A DNA stretch of 34,469 nucleotides from Myxococcales bacterium (GTDB lineage Bacteria; Myxococcota_A; Polyangia; Polyangiales; Polyangiaceae). Where the stretch lies: NCBI GenBank assembly GCA_021847645.1, contig JAJZQG010000075.1, positions 1 through 34,469 on the forward strand. Direction: 5' to 3'. The notes beneath the pieces are model-generated. The model was given only the letters and a program-made list of their open reading frames with translations, had not been told where the DNA came from and did not search any database. Position numbers and translations under genes: made by a program. This document shows, in pieces, positions 1 to 8,767 of the stretch (position 1 is its first letter; each line of letters begins with the position of its first letter).

Positions 1-263
1 TTCTGTACCGCGAAGGCGTTGTGTTGCGTGTCGTACGCGCGATGGTTGTTGATGTGGTTCGCCGGACGGTGGAAGTTCCACTCGTAGTACGTCTCGACGT
101 AACCCCGGAACGCCCATGCCACGTCCGGCGAGCGCTTCTGTTCATCCGTGCCAGCGGGTTGAGGCTGCGCGCCGGCCCATCTGCAAGGCAGAAGCAGAGC
201 CGCGGCTACTACGGCCCAGCGCGCTCGCGCCTCCCTTGCTCTCGCCCCTCGGCGGCACGCCAT
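1..263 (-). CDS. Outer-membrane beta-barrel porin, OmpL-like (N-terminal part)
   Basis: The reading frame starts at ATG (263-261) and runs off the left edge, so only 87 residues are visible. Residues 1-33 are Arg-rich, then hydrophobic (WAVVAAALLL), and look like a signal peptide ending near an Ala-Gly-Ala-Gln site. The mature start carries GYVETYYEWNFHRP followed by an HINNHRAYDTQHNAF stretch. This pattern of a first beta strand and a Asn/Arg/Phe-rich loop is typical of the putative beta-barrel porin-2 (OmpL-like) family, which forms outer-membrane channels. Family assignment is by pattern recognition. The Arg-rich N-terminus is long for a signal peptide, so a start further inside is possible. 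No substrate can be inferred. Confidence 0.72.
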   Translation of the reverse strand, partial: MACRRGARAREARARWAVVAAALLLPCRWAGAQPQPAGTDEQKRSPDVAWAFRGYVETYYEWNFHRPANHINNHRAYDTQHNAFAVQ

Positions 264-380
264 GATCGCCCCCCGGTCTTTCCCGCCAACCCGTCCAGTC
301 TCCCACGCGGGCCGCGGATCCTCCAGGCTCGCATTTCCACGTTGTCCGGGCCGTCCGAGGCGGTCGCGTCGATGCGGCGC

Positions 381-815
381 TCAGCCCTCGTGCGTGGGCC
401 GACCTCGCTCGCGCTTCTTGTCCCTCTGACGACGCTTGTCGTCCAGCCGTCGCAGCTTCGCGGCCTTGCTCGGTCGCGTCGCCTTCCGCGCCTTGGGCTC
501 CTCGAGCGCTTGCCGCACCAACGCCGCAAGCTTGTCTCTCGCGTCTTCCAGATTGCGCAGTTGATCCCGCGTGGCCTGGCTCACGACCACCAGCCGGCCC
601 TCTCGATCCAGCTTCTTGCCCGCCAGGGCCCGCAACCTCGCCTTCACCGCCGCGGCCAACACTCTCGTGCCCGCAAGGTCGAATCTCAGCTCCACCTTGG
701 ACGACACCTTGTTGACGTTCTGGCCTCCCGGGCCCGACGCGCGCGCCGCCGACCAGCTCAGCTCGCTTTCCGGGATCACGATCACCTCATCGATTCGCAG
801 TCCGTCCTCGCCCAT
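381..815 (-). CDS. arfB: Peptidyl-tRNA hydrolase ArfB (ribosome rescue)
   Basis: This 144-residue protein has the release-factor-type catalytic motif GPGGQNVNK, with GGQ at residues 30-32, followed by a compact RF-1 domain. It ends in a long basic tail (residues about 110-144, rich in Lys/Arg). That is the ArfB (YaeJ) layout: the GGQ loop hydrolyses peptidyl-tRNA on stalled ribosomes, and the basic tail sits in the empty mRNA channel. It lacks the codon-recognition domains of RF1/RF2, and its length matches ArfB (about 140 residues). The start is ATG at 815. It is divergent from glnD across 200 bp and lies 117 bp upstream of the porin gene, on the same strand. Function is confident from the motif and size. 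Confidence 0.95.
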   Translation of the reverse strand: MGEDGLRIDEVIVIPESELSWSAARASGPGGQNVNKVSSKVELRFDLAGTRVLAAAVKARLRALAGKKLDREGRLVVVSQATRDQLRNLEDARDKLAALVRQALEEPKARKATRPSKAAKLRRLDDKRRQRDKKRERGRPTHEG

Positions 816-1015
816 GGCATCTCTGTCCCGTCACGGCCCTTGCTTGGCGTGCTCAGCATAGGCGTTTTCGTCGCAACGTCGAGCCTTGCCCCGTGCGACC
901 GGCCGCCGCCCCGGCAAGCGTTGCCCTGCCCCTTCCCACGCTCCTCTTGCCGCCGCAGCCGGATGGAGACACATGATCACCCGGCGCAGCTAGGCTTGTC
1001 TCCAGAACCTTGCAC

Positions 1016-3715
1016 ATGAAAGACCAGCTCCCTCCCGCGGAAAGCCCGCAGGCCGCGGTCCTGTCCGCGGCTGCTCCCAACCTCTCCGAGGAGTTGGCTC
1101 GCTACTTCCGCCGACACGGGCAAAGCGTCGAGGCCATCGTGCGACAGGCCGGCCCCGAGTCCGGCTGGTTGGCGGGAAGAGCGCGCGCGCGCGCCTTCGA
1201 CGGCATGCTCTCCACCTTGTTCCTCGCCGCCCGATCCGTCGTCGATGCCCGCCCGCCCGGCCTGCGCGCCAGCCTGTCGGCCGTTGGCTCCTACGGCCGC
1301 AACGCCGTCGCCCTGCACTCCGACATCGACCTCCGCCTCCTGTTCGAAGGTGATCGCGATGTCGCTCGCTCCTTGGCGGAGGCGCTGCTCTATCCGCTTT
1401 GGGATATCCGCGTCGCGCTAGGACACCAGGTCGTGGCCCTCGACGAGCTCCTCACCCTTGCCCGCGAAGACCCTCGCACCGCCACCACGCTGCTCGACTG
1501 GCGCCACCTGTCCGGCGACGACACCCTGGTCTCCGAGCTCTGGCGCCGCGCCTTCGACCAAATCTTCTCCGAGACGGGCGTTGCCCAGTTCGCCGAGCTG
1601 CTCGAGCACGACACCGCGGAGCGCCACGAACGCTTCGGCGCCACCGTCTACCGCCTCGAGCCCGACATCAAGCTCGGCGCCGGCGGCATGCGCGACCTCG
1701 ATGTCGCCCTCTGGGCCGCTCGCGCCCGCTGGAAGGTCAAACGCCTCGAAGACCTGGTGCGCGTCGGTGTCCTCGTTCCGCGCGACGTCGCAGATCTCGT
1801 TGCCGCCCGCGAGCACCTCTGGCTCGTGCGCAATCAGCTGCACCTGGTCGCGGGCCGTCGCAGCGACCGCTTGTCCTTCGACCAGCAGGAGCGAATCGCG
1901 CCCATCCTCGGCTACGGCTCCGGACGTGTCGGCGCCGAAGCCTTCATGAGCGCCCACTACCAGCACGCTCGCGCCGTCATGCACACCCGCGAGATCGTCG
2001 TCGGCCGCGCCATGGAGCGTCCCCGCTCGCGCCGTCCTCCCGAAACCGATCTGGGCGACGGGCTCAAGCTGTTCGACGGTCAGGTCGTTTTTGCCAGCGC
2101 CGCCGCTCTCGCAGCCGACCCGAACCTCGCGTTGCGCGCTTACGAAGAAGCCGTCCGCTACGACGTCCCCATCCACGCCTCTTCGCGCGAAACGCTGCGC
2201 CGCGCTGCCAGGCTCGCTTCCTTCCGTGCCGCCATCCTTCGGTCGTCCTCCGCACGCGCTCGTTTCCTGGCGCTGTGCGGTACGGTCCGCGAAACACGCC
2301 TGCGCCACGATTCCGTGCTCGGCGACCTGCACGACGTCGGCCTGCTCACCGCCCTGATCCCCGAGCTCGATCCCGTCGTCGGCCGCGTTCACCACGACGT
2401 CTACCACGTGCTCACCGTCGACGTTCACTCCATCGCCGCCGTGGATCGGCTCAGGCAGGCGGCCCGCGGCTCGCTCGCCGCCGAGAACCCGTTGGTCTGC
2501 CGCCTCGCCGCAGAGTGCGCCCGCCCGCACATCCTGTTCCTTGCCGTCCTTCTGCACGACGTCGGCAAGGCGATCGGCGGCAAGGACCACTCCGCTCGCG
2601 GTGCCCCCATCGCGCTCGACGTCGCTCGACGTCTCGGCCTGTCCGACGACGATGCCGCCGAGGTCTCTCACCTTGTGCTGCACCACCTCGCGCTGTACCA
2701 CGCCGCCACCCGTCGCGATCTGGAAGACCCAGCCGTCGTCGACGACATCGCCAGGATCGTGCACGGCCCCGAAGGACTGCGCGAGCTGTACCTGCTTACT
2801 TGGGTCGATGTCTCCACCACGTCGCCCGACGCCATGACCAGCTGGAAGGCCGCCATGCTCGAGCAACTCTACCACGCCGTGGACGCGCACTTGCTCGGCC
2901 GTCGCGACGTCGACGGTGCCGTCGGCTCCGCACGATCGCGCGTCGCTCGGCTCGCGGCGTCGCTCGGCCCAGCCCCCGAGGCGCGCGCGTTCCTCGAGAG
3001 CATGCCCGAGCGCTATGTGCTCACCACATCGGCCGAGCGCGTTCGCCAGCACGCCAGCATCGTCGCCTCCCGTTCCACGGCACAGCCAGCCGTCGCCGTG
3101 TTCGAAGCCGGCCAGGGCGCCTCGGCCGAGGTCTGCGTCGTTACCGACGATCGCCCCGGCTTGCTCGCCGCCATCGCCGCCGCGCTTGCCGCCAATCGAC
3201 TGTCCGTGTTGCAGGCCCAGATCTTCTCGCGCGTCCGACCCGACGGGCTCGTCGAAGCCATCGACCTGTTCGTCGTCCGCGGCCCGGGGCAGGGGACACT
3301 CGCCGAATCCCAGCGTGCCGCCGGCAAGATGGAAAAAGATCTGCGCGCGATCCTCGATGGCGCGCTCACCGCCGACGACGTCGTCACCCCGAGGATGACC
3401 GCGAACATGTCCGAGCGCCCCAGCCCCGCGGTCGAGACTAGCGTCGTCGTCGACAACCGCGCCTCCACACGGCTGACCGTCGTCGAGGTCTTCACGCGCG
3501 ATCGCGCCGGACTTCTGTACCTGCTCGCCAGCACCTTCCGCGACCTCGGACTGTCCATCGAGCTCGCCAAGATCAACACCGAGGGGACACGGGTGGCCGA
3601 CGTGTTCTACGTTAGCGAGCCGGACGGTACGAAGGTTCGTACCGATGCACGCGCCGACCAGATCCGCGCCAGAATCGTCGCGGCTCTGGAACGGCCGCTC
3701 TCTCGACGGAGTTGA
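1016..3715 (+). CDS. glnD: Bifunctional [protein-PII] uridylyltransferase / uridylyl-removing enzyme GlnD
   Basis: GlnD senses glutamine and adds or removes UMP on PII signal proteins, which controls glutamine synthetase and nitrogen regulation. The 899-residue frame has the full order of domains. The nucleotidyltransferase motif GSYGRN is at 91-96 with the metal-binding D-x-D at 103-105. A GlnD-specific linker follows, then an HD phosphohydrolase domain with the HD pair at 514-515 (LLHDVGK), then two ACT domains near residues 700-790 and 815-895 (DRPGLL and DRAGLL cores). ATG 1016 is chosen; an in-frame TTG at 1010 would add two residues, and neither has a good ribosome-binding site. The next gene starts 4 bp after the stop, suggesting one transcript. 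No glnB or glnA is nearby in this window. Confidence 0.96.
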   Translation: MKDQLPPAESPQAAVLSAAAPNLSEELARYFRRHGQSVEAIVRQAGPESGWLAGRARARAFDGMLSTLFLAARSVVDARPPGLRASLSAVGSYGRNAVALHSDIDLRLLFEGDRDVARSLAEALLYPLWDIRVALGHQVVALDELLTLAREDPRTATTLLDWRHLSGDDTLVSELWRRAFDQIFSETGVAQFAELLEHDTAERHERFGATVYRLEPDIKLGAGGMRDLDVALWAARARWKVKRLEDLVRVGVLVPRDVADLVAAREHLWLVRNQLHLVAGRRSDRLSFDQQERIAPILGYGSGRVGAEAFMSAHYQHARAVMHTREIVVGRAMERPRSRRPPETDLGDGLKLFDGQVVFASAAALAADPNLALRAYEEAVRYDVPIHASSRETLRRAARLASFRAAILRSSSARARFLALCGTVRETRLRHDSVLGDLHDVGLLTALIPELDPVVGRVHHDVYHVLTVDVHSIAAVDRLRQAARGSLAAENPLVCRLAAECARPHILFLAVLLHDVGKAIGGKDHSARGAPIALDVARRLGLSDDDAAEVSHLVLHHLALYHAATRRDLEDPAVVDDIARIVHGPEGLRELYLLTWVDVSTTSPDAMTSWKAAMLEQLYHAVDAHLLGRRDVDGAVGSARSRVARLAASLGPAPEARAFLESMPERYVLTTSAERVRQHASIVASRSTAQPAVAVFEAGQGASAEVCVVTDDRPGLLAAIAAALAANRLSVLQAQIFSRVRPDGLVEAIDLFVVRGPGQGTLAESQRAAGKMEKDLRAILDGALTADDVVTPRMTANMSERPSPAVETSVVVDNRASTRLTVVEVFTRDRAGLLYLLASTFRDLGLSIELAKINTEGTRVADVFYVSEPDGTKVRTDARADQIRARIVAALERPLSRRS

Positions 3716-3719
3716 TGCC

Positions 3720-4724
3720 ATGCTCAAGAACGCGCTGCGCTTCTTCGGTTTCGTCGTGCTGATGGCAGGTTGCGGCCCTGCCACGCCGCCCGCCAACTCC
3801 CAGGACAAGGAGCCGCCTCCGCCCTTGGACGAGCCTTCCGGCGCGCGGTCCACCAGCACCCCCGAGTCACCCGAAATCCAGAAGGGCAAGAGCGCCCTCG
3901 AGGCCAAGGACTTCGCCGCAGCTCGCACCGCGTTCGAAGCCGCCCTCGCACGCTCACCCAACGACCCCATCGCCATGCACTACCTCGGCGTGGCCCTCGA
4001 GGGCCTCGGCGATACCGCCGGCGCCGAGAAACAATATCGCGCCGCGCTCGCCGCCAAGCCCGACCTCACCGACGCCGCCGTCAACCTCTCGGCTCTGCTC
4101 ATCTCCACCAACCGCTTCCAGGATGCCGTCGCCTTGCTGCGTCCGATCGTCGCGCACAACCCGCGCGATCCCATGCTGCACATGAACCTGGCCTTCGCGC
4201 TGCTGCAGACCAAGGACACCGACGGCGCGGTCAAGGAGTACAAGGCAGCGCTGTCCGCCGGCGACAACCCGGTCGCCCGCCTCGGCCTCGCCCAAGCTCT
4301 CATCGCCGACGGCCATCCCGCCGACGCCGTCTCCGTGCTCCAGAAAATGCTCGCCTCCTCTCCAGACTCCGTCGAGGTCGTCGCCACCATCGCCGACCTG
4401 TTCCGCCAGACCGAGTCCTATGCAGACTGCGTCGCCGCCTATGACAAGGCCATCGCGATGAAGGCCGCCGCCGAGCTGTACGCAGAGCGCGGCGTGTGCC
4501 GTCGCTCCCTCAAGGACCACGCCGGCGCCAAGGCCGACTACCTCAAGGCCACCGAGCTTGACCCCAACTACGGCCCCGCCTGGTACCTGCTCGGCCAGCA
4601 CCTGTGGTCCGTCGAGAAGAAGAAGGCCGACGCCATCAAGGCCTTCGACCAGTGCGCCAAGGTCGCGCCGAAGAGCAACTGCAAGCACGCCGCCGACGCC
4701 CTCCGCGCCGGCAAGTCCCCCTGA
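3720..4724 (+). CDS. TPR-repeat lipoprotein
   Basis: This is a 334-residue protein. ATG 3720 gives a lipoprotein signal (MLKNALRFFGFVVLMAGC) with the lipidated Cys at 18. An in-frame upstream extension inside glnD was rejected because it would bury this signal. A Pro-rich linker (about 20-45) is followed by tandem tetratricopeptide repeats to the C-terminus, with recognisable A-x-x-x-F-x-x-A-L units, for example in AARTAFEAALARSPNDP and AEKQYRAALAAKPD. The family provides protein-protein scaffolds, here at the membrane or outer membrane. It follows glnD by 4 bp and is probably co-transcribed, but a functional link to nitrogen sensing is not evident. The specific partner is unknown. Confidence 0.85.
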   Translation: MLKNALRFFGFVVLMAGCGPATPPANSQDKEPPPPLDEPSGARSTSTPESPEIQKGKSALEAKDFAAARTAFEAALARSPNDPIAMHYLGVALEGLGDTAGAEKQYRAALAAKPDLTDAAVNLSALLISTNRFQDAVALLRPIVAHNPRDPMLHMNLAFALLQTKDTDGAVKEYKAALSAGDNPVARLGLAQALIADGHPADAVSVLQKMLASSPDSVEVVATIADLFRQTESYADCVAAYDKAIAMKAAAELYAERGVCRRSLKDHAGAKADYLKATELDPNYGPAWYLLGQHLWSVEKKKADAIKAFDQCAKVAPKSNCKHAADALRAGKSP

Positions 4725-4800
4725 CCCTCTGCGTCTCCGCGCCTCCGCGCCTCTGCGCTTTCTTCTTCTTCTCTGCGTCTCTCTCCGACGCGAGCCCCGT
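4725..4800. repeat. CTCTGCG/CTCCGCG degenerate repeat between convergent genes
   Basis: A strongly strand-asymmetric pyrimidine-rich stretch of imperfect octamers (CCTCTGCG, TCTCCGCG, CCTCCGCG, CCTCTGCG, then TTCTTCTTCTT and CTCTGCG). It fills the space between the stops of the TPR lipoprotein gene and parB. Runs of this kind recur in intergenic DNA of many GC-rich genomes and often give spurious translations. It may be a decayed palindromic repeat or act in termination between the two genes. Confidence 0.6.
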
Positions 4801-4803
4801 CGC

Positions 4804-5706
4804 TCAATTCCCCTCGACCAGCGTGATGAAATCATCGAGCTGATCGAGATTCGCGAAGTGCACGACAACCTCGCCCGCGTTGCCCCGCGCGTGAACCTCC
4901 ACGCGCATCCCCAGACGCCGCGTCAGCCGCGCCTCCAGATCCCGCACGTTCGGGCTCTTGCCCGCCGACGGCGCCTCGCCGTGATCCTTGCCCGCCGCCT
5001 TCGGCTTCTTGCGAGCGTCGCGCACCAGCGACTCCACCGCACGCACCGTCAGCCGGCCCCGCACAGCCTTGTCCGCGATCCCCTCGATCGCCGTCTCGTC
5101 CGCCGCACCCAGCAGCGCCCGTGCGTGTCCCTCGCTCAGCTTGCCGTCGATCACCATCGCCCGGACACGCGGCGGCAGCTTCAACAAGCGCAGCGCATTG
5201 GTGATCGTCGACCGGTCCTTGTGAAGCCGTCGCGCCACCACCTCGTGCGTGAAGCCGTGCTCGCGGATCAGCTGGTCGATCGCCTCCGCCACCTCGATCG
5301 GATCCAGATCCTCGCGCTGGATGTTCTCGATGAGCGCCAGCTCGAACGCCGTGGTCGGCGAGACGTCCTTGACGACGACCAGCAGCTCCTTGAGGCCTGC
5401 GCGCTGCGCGGCGCGCCATCTACGCTCGCCCGCGACGATCTCGAAGTGATCGCCGGACGAGCCGATGCGCCTCACGACGATGGGCTCGATCAGGCCGTGC
5501 TCGCGCAGCGATGCCGCCAGCTCCTCGAGCTTGTCGTCGGCCATGCGCTTGCGCGGCTGGTTGTGCTGCGGCCGGAGCGCCTCGATCGGACAGCGGAACA
5601 CCGATTGGTCGCCGTAGCTCACACCGGAGGACGACAGCACCGGCGCCGCGGTCGGCAGCAGCGCATCCAGGCCCCGCCCCAGCGCGCGCTTCTTGTCCGC
5701 ACTCAT
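4804..5706 (-). CDS. parB: Chromosome partitioning protein ParB
   Basis: This 300-residue DNA-binding CTPase loads on parS sites and works with ParA in chromosome segregation. It has the ParB opening motif RALGRGLDALL, the N-terminal domain with NQPRKR, and the box-II arginine motif GERRWRA. The signature ENIQREDL-x-P-x-E and a helix-turn-helix (HEVVARRLHKDRSTITNALRL) follow, then a C-terminal dimerisation domain ending LDDFITLVEG. The ATG at 5706 overlaps the parA stop by 4 bp. An upstream extension in the same frame, antisense-like through parA, is not coding for ParB. The usual chromosomal neighbours rsmG/mnmG are absent here, and I found no parS-like palindrome in the window. Confidence 0.96.
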   Translation of the reverse strand: MSADKKRALGRGLDALLPTAAPVLSSSGVSYGDQSVFRCPIEALRPQHNQPRKRMADDKLEELAASLREHGLIEPIVVRRIGSSGDHFEIVAGERRWRAAQRAGLKELLVVVKDVSPTTAFELALIENIQREDLDPIEVAEAIDQLIREHGFTHEVVARRLHKDRSTITNALRLLKLPPRVRAMVIDGKLSEGHARALLGAADETAIEGIADKAVRGRLTVRAVESLVRDARKKPKAAGKDHGEAPSAGKSPNVRDLEARLTRRLGMRVEVHARGNAGEVVVHFANLDQLDDFITLVEGN

Positions 5707-6494
5707 GCCCCGTCTCCGAGCAGCTCGTGCGCCAGGCTCAGGTAGCCCTGCGCTCCCTTGGCCTGCGCATCGTACAGCAGCGCCGGCTTGCCGTGCGACG
5801 GCGCCTCCGACAAGCGCACGTTGCGCGGAATCACCGAGTCGAACACCCGGAAGTGCCCCTTGACCTCCGCAGCCACCTGGCGAGCCAGGTTGTTGCGCGG
5901 ATCGTACATCGTCAGCAGGATCCCCTCCACGCGCAACCCAGGGTTCAACGTCGAACGCACGCGCTCGATCGTCGCCATCAGATACGTCAGCCCCTCCAGC
6001 GCGTAGTACTCGCACTGCATCGGCACGATCACCGCGTCCGCCGCCACCAGCGCGTTCACCGTCAACAACCCCAGCGACGGCGGGCAGTCGATGAACATGT
6101 AGTCGAACTGCGACGACGCTTCCCCGAGCACCTTTCGAAGCCGTGTCGCGCGATCGTCTTCGTCGACCAACTCGAGCTCCGCTGCCACCAGGTCCTGCGT
6201 GGCCGGCAGCACCTTGAGCCGATCGATGGGCGTCGAACACACGATCTGGTCCAGCGTCGCCCGCGCGATCAATGCGTCGTACAGGCTGCGGTCGACCGTC
6301 CTGGGCGCGACGCCCACGCCGCTCGAAGCGTTGGATTGAGGGTCGCAGTCGATCAGCAGGGTGTCGCGTTCGGCCACCGCCACGCTGGCCGCGAGATTCA
6401 CGGCAGTCGTGGTCTTGCCGACGCCCCCCTTCTGGTTGGCGATCGCGAACACGGTGGCTCGACGCGCTTCCTGGAGCATGGCGGAAGTCGGCAC
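5703..6494 (-). CDS. parA: Chromosome partitioning ATPase ParA (Soj)
   Basis: This 263-residue deviant Walker A ATPase has AIANQKGGVGKTTTAVNLAA near residues 16-35, Walker A' at LLIDCDPQ and Walker B at YMFIDCPPSLG, the standard ParA/Soj layout. It binds DNA nonspecifically as an ATP dimer and moves ParB-parS complexes. The GTG at 6494 is preferred because an AAGG element lies about five bases upstream; ATG at 6479 is an alternative only five codons inside. It overlaps parB (ATGA), so the two are translationally coupled. No frame disruption is seen. Confidence 0.95.
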   Translation of the reverse strand: MPTSAMLQEARRATVFAIANQKGGVGKTTTAVNLAASVAVAERDTLLIDCDPQSNASSGVGVAPRTVDRSLYDALIARATLDQIVCSTPIDRLKVLPATQDLVAAELELVDEDDRATRLRKVLGEASSQFDYMFIDCPPSLGLLTVNALVAADAVIVPMQCEYYALEGLTYLMATIERVRSTLNPGLRVEGILLTMYDPRNNLARQVAAEVKGHFRVFDSVIPRNVRLSEAPSHGKPALLYDAQAKGAQGYLSLAHELLGDGA

Positions 6495-6908
6495 TTAGCC
6501 TTGCCTGGGTGGGCTTAGCAAGGGGCAACGGCGCCCGACCGGGTAGGGGACCGGATTCCTTTCAGAAAAGTGATGTCGGATTGTTGGCCGTTGTCCGACC
6601 TGGTACTACAGTGTCGCACTAGGTAGGACATGGTGGTCAAGAGGCAACAGCACGCATTGAGCAGGGCCCTGGTCGACTCCCAGGACCCCCCGGGCGCAGC
6701 GTACGCGATGGCAGCCGGCTTCTGGCGCTCGCGTCGTCCGCGCACCCCGGCCACGCTCGTTGCCCTGCAGCCGCCGCTAGGGACGCGTTCCGATCGCCCC
6801 CGTCGCCCTGCCGAGTGAGCCCGGTGGCTCGCGAGATGTCGACGTTGCCGTGAGGCCTAGTGCGCGGCCACAACCGCGCTGTGTGAATCGCCAGGAGGAT
6901 GCCGACCG
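6495..6908. other. 414-bp region upstream of parA and of the small acidic ORF
   Basis: This is the shared upstream region of the leftward parAB operon and the rightward small ORF. It contains an inverted repeat GTCGGA/TCCGAC (6575-6580 and 6594-6599) about 80 bp upstream of the parA start. A strong AGGAGG lies at 6893-6898 just before the small ORF. No convincing protein-coding frame and no RNA gene was recognised. Promoters for both directions must lie here, but I cannot fix -35/-10 boxes with confidence. Confidence 0.4.
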
Positions 6909-7085
6909 ATGTCCCCCAGAACCTACAGCTCGTACGCCGAATTCGAACGCGAGGAAATCCGACCGAACTTCAAGATCGGCTTCTCCCTCGATGACCTCGA
7001 GGAAGCAGCTTTCGATCACGAGCGCTTTGAAGAGCTCGACGGTGACGAGTTCCTCGACGAGTACGATCAGAACCATCGGTACTGA
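6909..7085 (+). CDS. Small acidic protein of 58 residues, unknown function
   Basis: ATG 6909 is preceded by AGGAGG at 6893-6898 (10-base spacing) and the frame ends at TGA 7083-7085. A strong rho-independent terminator follows 39 bp later, so this looks like a complete one-gene transcription unit. The product is very acidic in its second half (alternating Glu/Asp with Phe/Leu, as in FEELDGDEFLDEYD) and has an aromatic/acidic N-terminus with SYAEFERE. There is no signal peptide, Cys or membrane segment, so it is probably cytoplasmic. I do not recognise a family. Acidic mini-proteins of this size can be anti-factors or RNA-polymerase or nucleoid partners, but that is speculation. A second ATG at 6899 is in another frame and gives only a short unrelated peptide. 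Confidence 0.7.
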   Translation: MSPRTYSSYAEFEREEIRPNFKIGFSLDDLEEAAFDHERFEELDGDEFLDEYDQNHRY

Positions 7086-7124
7086 GCTCGCCTCCCAAGG
7101 TTTCGCGTCCCTCCCGGGACCGAT

Positions 7125-7166
7125 GGGCCCTGACGGTCGCCTCCCGTCAGGGCCCGCTTGTTTTCG
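7125..7166 (+). terminator. Rho-independent terminator after the small acidic ORF
   Basis: A perfect 12-bp stem, GGGCCCTGACGG (7125-7136) and its complement (7144-7155), with a 7-base loop is followed by a T-rich GCTTGTTTTCG. It lies 39 bp after the small ORF stop and upstream of tig, separating the two units. Confidence 0.9.
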
Positions 7167-7316
7167 TTCCCCCACGCTCCGTTGCCTGCCGTCAACACGA
7201 CGCTTGACGGCCCGGGCGTAGCGTGGCAGTTGCTTGCCCCCTTCGCGGCATCCTTTGGTGGACCCGCCCGGATGCCCTCCCAGCAGCGACGGCCCGGTGC
7301 CGTCGGGAGACCCAAC

Positions 7317-8615
7317 ATGCAGGTCAACGTCGAAAAGCTTTCCCCAGTCCTCGTCGAATTCCAGGTCACGGTCCCGGCCGACCGCGTCAAGCAGTCGCTC
7401 GATCGCGCCTACGACAGCCTCGCCAAGACCTCTCACATCAAAGGCTTCCGCAAGGGCAAGGCCCCGCGCCAAATCCTTGCTCACCTCTTCGGCGAGCGCG
7501 TCGCATCCGACGTCGCCAACAAGCTCGTCGAAGACACCCTCAACGAGGCTTTGACCGAGCGCAACGTGCGACCTATCACCAACCCCGCGGTCGAGAAGCC
7601 CAAGCCCTCGGCCTCCGACGACTTCACCTATCGCGCTCGCTTCGAGGTCACGCCCGACATCGAGCGTGTCGAGTACGAAGGCCTCGAAGTCTCCAAGCCC
7701 GGCTACAAGGTCACCGACCAGGAAGTCGACGCCGAGATCGAGAAGCTGCGCCGCGCTCACTCCACCTTGCAGGTGCCCAACCCCGCGCGTCCGGCCAAGT
7801 CCGGCGACACCGTCACCATGGACTTCGTTCTCCAGGTCGACGGCAAGCCCGTCGACAACGGCGTCGGCACCGACGTCAACGCCGAGATTGGCTCGGCAAC
7901 CCTGTTGTCCGGCCTGAGCGACGGGCTGACCGGCAAGGAGCCCGGCGCCGAGTTCGACGTGGACCTGACGTTCCCCGCCAACTACCAGCGCCAGGAGCTG
8001 CGCGAGAAGCCCGCGCGCTTCCACATCACTCTCAAGGAGGTCAAGGAGCGCGTGCTGCCCGAGCTCGATAACGAGTTCGCGAAGGACGTGGGTGCTTTCG
8101 AAAACCTCGCCGCCCTCCGCGCCGACGTCTTGGCCAAGCTCGAGAAGGCTGCCAAGGAGCGCGCCGATAACGAGGTCGCCGAAGCCCTGGTCCTCGAGCT
8201 GTGCAAGCGCAACCCCGTGCCGGTTCCCCCGTCCCTCGTTCAGCAGCAGGCACGCATCCTGGAAGACGACATCCTCGAGCAGGCCCGTCGCTCCGGTCAA
8301 GCCGTGCGCACGTTGTCTCCCGAGCTCAAGCAGCGCATCGCGGCCGAGGCTGAGCTCAAGGTCCGCGCCGGGCTGTTGATGGCCGAAATCGCCAAGAAGA
8401 ACTCTGTCCAGATCAACCAGGACGACATCACCAAGGCCTACGAGGAGCTTGCCGAGCAGACCGGCAAGAACATCAACAAGATCAAGGTCCAGTATCAGGA
8501 CCCCAAGCAGCACGAGATGCTGATCGGCATGATCCTCGAAGACAAGGTCCTCAACATCATCGAGGCCGCCGCCAAGATCACCGAGGTCGCCGCTCCCGCA
8601 CCCGCCGTCGGCTGA
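7317..8615 (+). CDS. tig: Trigger factor (ribosome-associated chaperone, peptidyl-prolyl isomerase)
   Basis: This 432-residue protein binds ribosomal protein L23 at the exit tunnel and shields nascent chains. The ribosome-binding signature GFRKGKAP is at 43-50. A FKBP-type isomerase domain follows (about 155-245, GDTVTMDF to the FPANYQ and FHITLKEVK stretches). The C-terminal helical chaperone domain ends in an Ala/Pro-rich tail. ATG 7317 is chosen because [10 protein letters not shown] is the usual start and GGGAG lies just upstream; an upstream in-frame extension covers the terminator region and is rejected. The order tig-clpP-clpX-lon is a widely conserved protein-quality-control cluster. 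Confidence 0.97.
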   Translation: MQVNVEKLSPVLVEFQVTVPADRVKQSLDRAYDSLAKTSHIKGFRKGKAPRQILAHLFGERVASDVANKLVEDTLNEALTERNVRPITNPAVEKPKPSASDDFTYRARFEVTPDIERVEYEGLEVSKPGYKVTDQEVDAEIEKLRRAHSTLQVPNPARPAKSGDTVTMDFVLQVDGKPVDNGVGTDVNAEIGSATLLSGLSDGLTGKEPGAEFDVDLTFPANYQRQELREKPARFHITLKEVKERVLPELDNEFAKDVGAFENLAALRADVLAKLEKAAKERADNEVAEALVLELCKRNPVPVPPSLVQQQARILEDDILEQARRSGQAVRTLSPELKQRIAAEAELKVRAGLLMAEIAKKNSVQINQDDITKAYEELAEQTGKNINKIKVQYQDPKQHEMLIGMILEDKVLNIIEAAAKITEVAAPAPAVG

Positions 8616-8767
8616 TCCTCACCCCTTCGCTGCCTTCCGTCCCCCTGGTCGCTCGCGGCTACCGCCCCCGATCTTGTGACTTCCCCCTGGCGATCCGCCC
8701 ACGGCTAGCTAGGATTCCTCCACCCACATCAGCCAAGCCCGATCCCGATCATCGCATTGGAGGGAGT

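Noticed and set aside
21..1019. Rightward frame over the porin start and arfB
   Set aside because: Overlaps two real leftward genes and is Arg/Pro/Ser-rich without motifs.
1418..3976. Long leftward frame opposite glnD
   Set aside because: Antisense shadow caused by high GC at third positions; low-complexity sequence with no family features.
4804..6528. Long leftward frame that fuses to ParB
   Set aside because: The upstream part is ParA read in the wrong frame. ParB starts at its own ATG at 5706.
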